A DNA stretch of 64,000 nucleotides from Euborellia annulipes (taxonomy: Eukaryota; Arthropoda; Insecta; Dermaptera; Anisolabididae), in NCBI GenBank assembly GCA_023213315.1, contig JAKCPI010027497.1, positions 1 through 64,000 of the forward strand. The letters run 5' to 3'. The notes beneath the pieces were generated by a model. That model saw nothing but the letters and a program-made list of their open reading frames with translations, was not told where the DNA came from and made no database searches. A program made the position numbers and the translations under genes. Shown here one piece after another: positions 56,701-64,000 of the stretch; the stretch's first letter is position 1; the number at the start of each line of letters is the position of its first letter.

Positions 56701-59700
56701 ACATTATCTATCTAGTGAAAAAAAATCATATCAGATATAGATCTAATTTATTTCTTTTTTAATACAGGATAAAATTTAGTTATATAACAAACCTTTCACA
56801 TATTAGTAAAATAAGGAAATTAACCAAGGACGTTTAATTTGATATTTAATTGGGAATTTTGGTATAATACATCAAATAGAATAGCATTCAAAATTCGATC
56901 GCTACGTTTTGAATTCACAAATATAAAAAAAAGTAATTAATGAATTCAGGAGACGTATAAGTAAAATATATAAGGAATTATGTATTGGGAACATTGGCGT
57001 AGCCAGAAATTTTTGATGGGGGGGGGGAATCAAGAAATTTTTTTCAAAAATTTAAGATTATTTTAGGGTATTTATAAATCATTTTGTGTTTTTTTTTTTT
57101 TTAGCTAGAGTAAATATTATCTTTTACTTTCTCTTACCCTATGTGAAATATAATTTGTATTAAATATCTAGTCATGACTTGGGTCCCATGGGGGGTTTGA
57201 ACCCCCAAACCCCCCCCTCGGCTACGCCTATGATTGGGAATATATAAGGAATTAGCTATAATAAAAATATAGTCCCAAAAAATTATAAAAGATATGAGTA
57301 GGATGGCAGCCAGGAAAGAAATCAGCCAAAAATTGATTGAATTTTCTGCCTTCCTACTCATATCTTCTAATAGTTCAGCCATCATCTCAATATTATTAAA
57401 AATTATAAATATCTTGTATTATTAAATTAATTTCCGATAACAGAGGTATTAATAGGGAGTGAGATGTTATTTTTTGAAGAGATTATTTTATCATAGACTT
57501 AAAAAAATGTTTGGCCTCATCAATAAAAACACTCACATGTTTGTTAAAAATTAAAAATGTTTAAAAATCACTTAAATTAAGGAATTTGATCAAGATCTTA
57601 TTTATTTAAAATATGATCTTATGTTAGGAGGCGAATAGTGAATCAATATGTAGTAGAAAATAATAAAAGGTCGAGCAGCTATGATAATTCTTTATTTGAG
57701 AACCCACAGCGACGTTTCGGTCGACTATGCGACCATCTTCATGGCTAGAGTTCAGTCAACAGAAAAACCTCTTAAGTTCTTTGACAGACATTTCATAAAA
57801 TACATTACGATCTATCATATATAATGCATTCAGCGCCAAAGTCAATATGATGAGAGAGTAATATGATCTTAGTAGGTATCAGTGGCGTAGCGTGCTTATC
57901 TCGCTCCCGAGGCACAATATTTTTTTAGCGCCCCCCCCCCCCCCCCAATCGAAAACCATATTATCTTATACAGGGGCGTATATAGAAATTTTTTCGGGGG
58001 GTTCGAACTCTAAAATTTTCCTGCTTGCGGTAAATTTTTGCACTGCCGTTAAAATCATTTTACCTTTTTTTTATGAAGGCTAAATTTTGGGTAATTTTTT
58101 CCTCTTCCTGCAAAAAAATTTTATTTAATTTGTTTTTTCCCGTCACGCGAAAAATTTTTTTCTCGGACATTAAAATTATTTTTTGTTTTGCGGATCATTT
58201 GGCGCCCCTTTGTGAGTAGCGCCCGGGGCATGATGATCCCCCTTGCCCCCCAACCCTCGCTACGCCACTGGTAGGTATTTAGCCCGACATGATTTATTCA
58301 TAGTTTTCTTTAAGCTTTGTTTACAATCTTACAAAAAAAAAAAAATCTAAATAATTTAACAAGTAAATTTGGCTTTTTAATGATATGTCAATTTCTAACT
58401 TTGTAATTTTAAATGGATCATAAATTATTATGTATTATTTTTTTTTCTTTTTTTTTTTTTAATTAATTTATGAATTTTAAACAACACTTAAATTATTTTT
58501 AGTTTCTCTTGAGGCATGTTTTTGTCTCCCAAATGTTAGCAAATTAAGAAATAAAAGTAAAAATTGCAGAGAGGGTAGCTAAGGCCTATTGCAACATTTT
58601 CAACAAAAAAATTTTGTTAAAAGTTGAAATTAACAATCAATAAAAGTAGATTTGATATGTGAATTTGTGGAGTCTCTTTCGACAACTGAGGTCATTTACC
58701 ATGGTCATTATTATACCATGTAGTACATGAGATAGATTAACATGGGCAGCGATCCGCCCGATCCCGAGGAATTAGGCACAAGCCGCCATACCAAGTCGGA
58801 CCCTATTAATGAACTTATTTTAAAAAGAAAAAGAAAAATTTTAAATTTAGAGATATAGCCCTAATATATTTAAAAGTAGTCTGATTATTGATTTGCCACT
58901 TGTTATATATATATATAAGCTTATATATAAATAATTAGTATAAAATGAACAGACAAAATTTCATATTTTATTTGGCCATTTATGCAAACTGTATAATAAA
59001 GACAGACAGAAACTGATTGCAATTTTAATAATAATGAGATTTTGTTTTCGACAAGATAATACCATTAAATTAATTAAGTGAATAATTATGTTCTCTATTT
59101 AAGTGCTTCTAGTTGCATCATTCAATAATTTAAAAAATAAAAGTTTTTATCTTATTTTATACGAGCTTTATTTTTGATTTTAAGGTCGGAAGTGACAAAA
59201 TCAAAGAAATCTAATCTTATACAAGTTTATAAAAAAAATTGTATACATTTTTGATAAAAAGGTTTAAGGTTCGTCGTTGATTGTCACTGTATAGACACAG
59301 ATCATTCATTGCAACCGTTTATACACACCTTACCACAAACCCATCCGACATCATGTCGTAGTCATCTATCTGTACTCGGTGAAGTTACTTGAGGTTTGAG
59401 TAGTACTTTATGTCCTTTAAATATATTTATTTCTAGTAAAATCTAATTTTATTTCTCTTGAAGGGCTACTGCATAATTTGAATAAAAATGATGGCTTACC
59501 AATGAAACTTGGACCGTCGAAACTTCTATTTTTTGAAGGTGGGGTTGTAGGTGCAACAGAAGGACGAGCAGATGATGATGGCGATTCGGTTGTAGCTGGT
59601 ACCGTGGTAGTGGGTGGAATAGTTGTATTAGTTGGTCCAGTTGTTGTCGTTGGAGTTTCCGTAGGTTTTACAGTAGTGGTTGTAGTGGTCGTGGTTGTTG

Positions 59701-60005
59701 GTTTTTTGGTGGTAGTAGTAGAGGTAGGTAGCGTTGTGGGAGGTGTAGTAGGTTTGGTTGTAGGACCCTCTGAAGAAGAAGTTGAATTAGGGGTAGTAAC
59801 TGGTGGATCCTCTTCTATCTTGCTTGAAATGGATTCATGCTCTTCAGGCGGAATTTTAAGTTTAGCATCTATCAAAAGAATTTTTTTATTTAGAGAAAAT
59901 TGTATAATAATAAGTAAAACATTTTATATTACCATCTTGTGAATTAGCAATTGCCAAAAATAATGAAAAGCACACAAAAAGTGTAATTTGCATTCTAAAA
60001 TTCAT
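50718..60005 (-). CDS. CD164: CD164/endolyn-like sialomucin
   Basis: Three exons: 60005-59933, 59868-59500, 50812-50718; phases close to 178 residues ending TAA. Exon 1 encodes a signal peptide (MNFRMQITLFVCFSLFLAIA, NSQD). Exon 2 is mucin-like: long Thr/Pro/Ser runs, NST, NTT and NRS glycosylation sites, then SFDGPSFIG at the exon end. Exon 3 gives the membrane helix and tail, GGIVLSLGILAISFVAWKF and YKARTERNYHTL. The join FIGGIVL and the terminal ERNYHTL match vertebrate CD164, where YHTL is the YXX-hydrophobic signal for endosome and lysosome sorting. The mucin exon is poorly conserved, as usual, so orthology rests on the membrane and tail end. The second intron is about 8.7 kb and packed with transposons. 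It is divergent from ZC4H2. Confidence 0.88.
50992..51183. mobile_element. hAT-like family C element with intact duplication
   Basis: CATGGGCGTAACTAG to CTAGTTACGCCCATG, flanked by AATATCAG on both sides (50984-50991, 51184-51191). 192 bp, just inside the second CD164 intron. Confidence 0.9.
51207..51700 (-). mobile_element. Family A element, 3'-truncated
   Basis: Opens ATCTGGTGTGACTGG, ACAACTTTCTCTTACC, then the usual body, and stops at GACCATGTAGCAAAAACC without the ACTTTCTC end. The terminal hairpin is shortened. Confidence 0.75.
52390..52694. mobile_element. hAT-like element, CAGTGTTTCCCAACC ends
   Basis: Left end CAGTGTTTCCCAACC, right end GTTGGGAACCAATG, 8-bp duplication CTCTAGAT (52382-52389, 52695-52702). 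305 bp, no transposase. The end sequence is of the common animal hAT type. Confidence 0.92.
52712..52959. mobile_element. hAT-like element, family D, copy 3
   Basis: CAAGGGCGGATACAGG to GGATCCGCCCTTG with duplication GTTGTAGG (52704-52711, 52960-52967). It lies only 17 bp from the previous hAT element. Confidence 0.92.
54606..54642 (-). ncRNA. Hammerhead ribozyme-like motif
   Basis: On minus: CCCTGATGATGG, loop, GACC, GAAACGTCGGC. The stem GGTC/GACC closes the second helix, and all invariant core bases CUGAUGA and GAAA are present. The partner strand for helix III and the cleavage site were not located nearby. Confidence 0.55.
54955..55275. repeat. Tandem repeat, unit about 125 bp, 2.5 copies
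   Basis: Units with AATAGACTCAGCGC, AAAGAACATATATTTTGATA, CCCCTCCCCCAGTACCCCAT, TTGGTTTTTTCGCA recur near 55013, 55133 and 55253. Confidence 0.8.
55385..55565. repeat. GC-containing tandem repeat, three copies
   Basis: GAAAGGCCCCGGGGCCCTCA, GGGCTCAAGTAAAAA and two variants (GAGAGGCCCCGTGGCCCTCA; GAGAGGCCCCGGGGCCCTTG) spaced 60-80 bases apart. Confidence 0.75.
56322..56592. mobile_element. hAT-like element, family D, copy 4 (inverted)
   Basis: CAGTGGCGGATCCAGAGGTG to GTATCCACTCTTG with duplication GGTCTAAA (56314-56321, 56593-56600). The interior is the reverse complement of 12443-12711. Confidence 0.92.
56992..57232. mobile_element. hAT-like family C element
   Basis: CATTGGCGTAGCCAG to GGCTACGCCTATG with duplication ATTGGGAA (56984-56991, 57233-57240). 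It contains a short ACTTTCTCTTACC stretch as in family A. Confidence 0.9.
57290..57370. repeat. Short inverted repeat with GGCAGCCAG
   Basis: GATATGAGTAGGATGGCAGC, CAGGAAAGAAATCAGCC on the left and CTTCCTACTCATATC on the right. Probably a collapsed foldback of the hammerhead-type group. Confidence 0.6.
57660..57750 (-). mobile_element. End of hammerhead-type element
   Basis: CGAGCAGCTATGATAATTCT, TTATTTGAGAACCCACAGCG, then on minus ATGAAGA, GGTCGCATAGTCGACC, GAAACGTCGC. The first core base is A instead of C, which should abolish cleavage. No inverted partner. Confidence 0.6.
57880..58270. mobile_element. hAT-like family C element, 391 bp
   Basis: CAGTGGCGTAGCGTG to CGCTACGCCACTG with duplication GTAGGTAT (57872-57879, 58271-58278). 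It contains a further CAGGGGCGTATATAG-like nested start near 57972. Confidence 0.92.
58279..59499. other. CD164 intron, mostly unique AT-rich
   Basis: No exon or named repeat family found. A short GC-richer patch (GGGCAGCGATCCGCCCGATC, near 58744) and a TA tract near 58906 are the only distinctive points. Confidence 0.5.
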
Positions 60006-60584
60006 TTTTAATAAATTAGTGCAAATAGTATTAAATATTTAAAAAAACGTTAAAAATCCGGAAGTGTTCTACGCAGCAAGACAGAAAGTTACAAGAGGTA
60101 AAAATTCAGAAAGAAATATGAGAGAAATGCAATGGACGGCGATACGTCACATCTGACGTAAACTTAATTTTAATACCAACTAATAATAATAAAAAACATA
60201 TTAATTATTTCTAACTTAAATTATCTTTATTTTAATCGTATCTTCATTTGCCTTAAAAACTAATTAATAATTAATCGAAATTTATTTTTTAAAAATCAAT
60301 TATATCTTTTAAAAATGTGATGTTGGCATTATCTAGCATGGTGGAAGTCCGTTAATAAGTTCATGATATCCTTCTTAACTTATTTTTTATATCTATGGAA
60401 AAACTTTTTTTTAAGATGGCTTCCAATACTTGATTTAGTATATTAAAAATCAATTTTCATATTTTCCATATTTACAAGTGTATATATATATATATATATA
60501 TATTTTTTAATTTGTGAAAAATATAAATGTAAACATTCATTTAGAAATATAACCTTAAGAAAAAACAATTTTAAATAAAATACA
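60006..60584. promoter_or_regulatory. Shared divergent promoter interval, CD164 and ZC4H2
   Basis: The start codons of the two genes face away from each other with 579 bp between. The interval holds a slightly GC-richer part near CD164 (GACGGCGATACGTCACATCT, with a CRE-like ACGTCA) and a (TA)n tract at about 60480-60502 near ZC4H2. No transcription start can be fixed from sequence. Confidence 0.45.
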
Positions 60585-61166
60585 ATGAGTGCCGATGAAA
60601 GGGCTATTTTTGCCAAATTGGAAGCATTAAAGGAAATAAGGTGATTTATATTTATTTGATATATGTTGTTAAAAAGTATATTTTATTATTTGTAAATTTT
60701 TTTTTATAGAGCCAAAACTTTGCAACTTGAAAAAATGAAAATGAGAATAATTCATGAAGTAGGAACAACCGAACAAGAAGAAAAATGTTTAACAGAATAT
60801 AAACAAGAAATGGATTTACTTATGCAAGAAAAAATGGCTCATGTAGAAGAATTACGTCAAATTCATGCAGATATTAACGCAGTAGTTATTATTTCCCTAC
60901 AATTGATATTCATTTTCAATTAACTCCTTTTATATAGAATGCTTTATTCATACAATCAATTCTCTAGGAAAAATAATGTTTTTTTAGATGGAAAGTGTAA
61001 TTAAACAAGCTGAAGAATCGAGAAATAGGGCTTTGGAAGCTGCCAAAAGAATTCATGAAGATTACAGACCTCTTAAAATGGAAATTGATCGGATGCGAAG
61101 GGAATATTTAGGAATTGAAAGACTGCCAGAACTTCATGAAGAGGAAGCAGATCTCATCACTCCAGA
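60585..61166 (+). CDS. ZC4H2: ZC4H2, first three exons; 3' exons beyond window
   Basis: Exons 60585-60640, 60710-60881, 60988-61166, joined in phase for 135 codons plus two bases. The start [19 protein letters not shown], then KTLQLEKMK, the near-invariant EYKQEMDLL and [19 protein letters not shown], and [11 protein letters not shown] are the long coiled coil of ZC4H2. The third exon ends CCAGA before GTAAAT; reading through would give GAGTAA and a false stop. The family expects aspartate-tyrosine-phenylalanine next, and the C4H2 zinc finger (CX2C, H, CX2C) is still missing, so at least one more exon lies to the right. The protein acts in the nucleus and in neurons; vertebrate ZC4H2 works with RNF220 and stabilises Smads, a role only inferred here. 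Confidence 0.93.
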
Positions 61167-61199
61167 GTAAATTAAATTAAAAAACTGTGCCTAGATTAT

Positions 61200-61789
61200 T
61201 TTTATTTAAATTAGTTTTTGAAAATTGTGCCGCACTCCATTATGGGGGTTTTTGACTTTTGTTAGAGGGACATTCAATATTAACAATATTATTTTAGAAT
61301 ATAAAAACATCAGCAATTCCAAATTCTTGTATCAATCTTCGCTTATGTAGTGAGTTAAAAGGATTATTGACTTTTTTCCTTTTAATCAGGTCTCCGGATG
61401 ATCACCCCGTCACCCTCTTCGCTCAGCAAGTGTCAGACTTTGCTTTATGCTGTCAAAAAATGGCAAATCAATCAGAAAACTTCTCCCTTCAAAAAAAAAA
61501 AAAAAAAATTCTTACAGCCTTGGCTGTAGACTAGTAAATTTCACAACACTTTATATACCGTAAAACTTTCTTCATTGATTTCCTGATTTCCAAGATAGTT
61601 TGTTGTCTTGAAGACTTGACTTTAACATATTTTTATTTGCAAATTGGAAATTATCGCACCCGTCATCATCAATATATTAGGCTTAAAAATATTGTACAAT
61701 TAAAATTATTAATTAATTTTGAGGTGTAAGTTGTGGCTGTTGATATTTACTAAAGGATGTATTTAAGCAGAGGGAGAAATGCAAGAAAA
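61200..61789. other. Probable ZC4H2 intron
   Basis: A stretch after a TTTTAATCAG acceptor-like site at about 61390 stays open (SPDDHPVTLFAQQ) but does not continue the ZC4H2 sequence. An A run lies at about 61490-61508. No other feature seen. Confidence 0.4.
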
Positions 61790-62400
61790 AAATCTGGTGT
61801 GACTGGCGCACAGCACACAACTTTCTCATACCTTCGGTAATCGAAAGTTGTTTACTGTGCTTGTCACACCAGATTTTTTGTGTTGAGATATATTTAGTTC
61901 CCGACTGTACGGATCATTTGAATTTAAATGTAAAATTTATAAGTATGGGAAAATATTTATATATTTTGTTACCTACCATGGCAACCATTTCTCCTATCTT
62001 CTCTATGAAGTACAAGAGTAAAGTGGTCTTCAGAAGATTTCAAAGGCAAAATGAGAATATACATTTTAAAGAGCATCTAAAAAATAATTGATTTTTGAAT
62101 TTTAAAAAAATCGTTGGAGCGAATTTTGAGAAAATCGAAAAAAACTGAAAAAGTACATCAGTAAAGTGCTAGTTCTCTTTGGCCGATTTTGTTTAAAAGC
62201 TTATTTTCACGCTCCCGGTAGGTGTTTAACTTATATATAAAATTTCAACCTCGTAGCTTAATTCCTTCATGCTTAAAATTGAACACACACAGACAGACAG
62301 ACCATGTTTCGAAACCCACTTTTTAGGATTCAGGGGACCTCAAAACGTGAAGATCCATCAAAATATATATTACATATATACATAGGTAAGAGAAAGTAAA
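61790..62400 (-). mobile_element. Family A element, inverted copy
   Basis: Starts with the terminal hairpin (AATCTGGTGTGACTGG to TTGTCACACCAGATT) and ends TAGGTAAGAGAAAGT. A short deletion near 62362 removes the CTCGACATCGAATTTTTGAC segment found in other copies. Confidence 0.85.
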
Positions 62401-62600
62401 AAGTGAGTTACATAAAGGTACCACGAGAGTTCATCTAAAATCAGGATTTCCAGCGAAATCTACTAGTTAGCTAGATAAAAATGAATATTTGAGCAGTTAT
62501 AAAAAATAATATTTATGAACATATAATATAAATTGATTATAATAAAAGAAATAATCAAGGCATTCATTTTTCATAATTTTTCATAATAACAAATAATTTT

Positions 62601-63263
62601 ACTTTCTCTTACCTATGTATATATGTAATATATATATAGAGAGAAAGTATTGGATTCATGTCAAAAATTCGATGTCGAGATTTTGATGGATCTTCACGTT
62701 TTGAGGTCCCCTGAATCCAAAAAAGTGGTTTTCGCGACATGGTCTGTCTGTGTGTGTGTCTGGGTGTGTCTGTGTTCAATTTTAAGCATGAAGGAATTGA
62801 GCTATGAGGCTGAAATTTTATATTTAAGTTAAACATCCCCCGGGACCGGAAAATAAGCTTTTAATCAAAATCGGCCAAAGATTACTAGTACTTTACTGAT
62901 GTACTTTTTCAGTTTTTTTCGATTTTCTCAAAATTTGCTCCAACGATTTTTTTAAAATTCAAAAATCAATTATTTTTTAGATGCTCTTTAAAATGTATAT
63001 TCTCATTTTGCCTTTGAAATCTTCTGAAGACCACTTTACTCTTGTATTTCATAGGGAAGATAAGAGAAATGGTTGCCATGGTAACAAAATATAAATATTT
63101 TCCCATACTTATAAATTTTACATCTGAATTCAAATGTTCCGTACTGTCGGGAACTAAATATATGTCGACACAAAAAATCTGGTGTGACAAGCACAGTACA
63201 CAACTTTCGATTACCGAAGGTAAGAGAAAGTTGTGTGCTGTGCGCCAGTCACACCAGATTTTT
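62601..63263 (+). mobile_element. Family A element, first of a direct tandem pair
   Basis: ACTTTCTCTTACCTATGTAT to the hairpin end GCGCCAGTCACACCAGATTT. 663 bp. Very similar to the next copy, which begins one base after this one ends. Confidence 0.9.
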
Positions 63264-63264
63264 T

Positions 63265-63938
63265 ACTTTCTCTTACCTATGTATATATGTAATATATATA
63301 TAGAGAGAAAGTATTGGATTCATGTCAAAAATTCGATGTCGAGATTTTGATGGATCTTCACGATTTGAGGTCCCCTGAATCCAAAAAAGTGGTTTTCGCG
63401 ACATGGTCTGTCTGTGTGTGTGTGGGTGGGTGGGTGGGTGTGTCTGTGTTCAATTTTAAGCATGAAGGAATTGAGCTATGAGGTTGAAATTTTATATTTA
63501 AGTTAAACACCCCCGGGACCGGAAAAATAAGCTTTTAATCAAAATCGGCCAAAGATTACTAGTACTTTACTGATGTACTTTTTCAGTTTTTTTCGATTTT
63601 CTCAAAATTTGCTCCAACGATTTTTTTTTAAATTCAAAAATCAATTATTTTTTAGATGCTCTTTAAAATGTATATTCTCATTTTGCAATTGAAATCTTCT
63701 GAAGACCACTTTACTCTTGTATTTCATAGGGAAGATAGGAGAAATGGTTGCCATGGTAACAAAATATAAATATTTTTCCACACTTATAAATTTTACATCT
63801 GAATTCAAATGTTCCGTACTGTCGGGAACTAAATATATGTCGACACAAAAAATCTGGTGTGACAAGCACAGAACACAACTTTCGATTACCGAAGGTAAGA
63901 GAAAGTTGTGTACTGTGCGCCAGTCACACCAGATTTTT
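63265..63938 (+). mobile_element. Family A element, second of tandem pair
   Basis: Same boundaries and organisation as 62601-63263, with GTGGGTGGGTGGGTGGGTG in place of GTCTGGGTGTG in the microsatellite part and small indels. It ends in the hairpin GTCACACCAGATTTTT. Confidence 0.9.
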
Positions 63939-64000
63939 ATATTTGCATTGCTATAACAACAATTTTTTGCAGCTACTTCGAGAAACATTTTAAAACTGAA

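Noticed and set aside
59478..59942. 154-codon Val/Gly-rich open frame on plus
   Set aside because: It is the antisense of the Thr-rich mucin exon of CD164 (ACC/ACT codons read as GGT/AGT).
61390..61535. Possible fourth ZC4H2 exon after an acceptor-like site
   Set aside because: The frame stays open but gives SPDDHPVTLFAQQVSD, not the expected DYFEK-like continuation, has no good donor in the coding phase and no CX2C pair typical of the C4H2 finger.

Overview
This is a eukaryotic nuclear window: AT-rich, with multi-exon genes using GT-AG introns, untranslated spacers and very dense repeats. Protein sequences look arthropod-like. The mix of tRNA-derived SINEs, foldback elements and short hAT-like elements would fit a copepod such as a sea louse, but the species is a guess, not shown by the sequence.

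Six protein-coding genes can be supported, and for each the splice phases close. From left to right they are: the 3' part of an STK40-type pseudokinase gene (+, 2314-4389); a 20-exon SCAF4/SCAF8-type RNA polymerase II CTD-binding and RNA-binding protein (-, 31225 to 11370); an 11-exon GH35 lysosomal beta-galactosidase (-, 45268 to 34419) with a complete two-exon COX17 copper chaperone gene inside its last intron on the same strand (-, 35577 to 35318); a three-exon CD164/endolyn-like sialomucin (-, 60005 to 50718); and the first three exons of ZC4H2 (+, 60585-61166), which runs off the right side. CD164 and ZC4H2 are divergent, with 579 bp between their start codons.

Two features of the SCAF gene stand out. 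Two long exons each carry one extra C in a 7-C run that breaks the frame, and removing one base from each restores a complete 1686-codon reading frame. A segment of about 1.17 kb with exons 1-3 and the start codon is also present twice in tandem (30224-31391 and 31506-32673).

Most of the rest is repeats. They include many short foldback elements carrying a hammerhead-ribozyme-like core (CUGANGA, hairpin, GAAA) on both strands, as known from Penelope-like elements and retrozymes. Other classes are a 0.6-0.7 kb family with a terminal hairpin (at least eight copies, two in direct tandem at the right edge), several hAT-like elements with intact 8-bp target duplications, tRNA-derived SINEs of at least three kinds, and a 1.3 kb palindrome with tRNA-like sequences at its outer ends inside a still larger element. 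The genes are not an operon. They are unrelated housekeeping functions (transcription termination, lysosome, mitochondrial copper delivery, signalling) set in a transposon-rich landscape.
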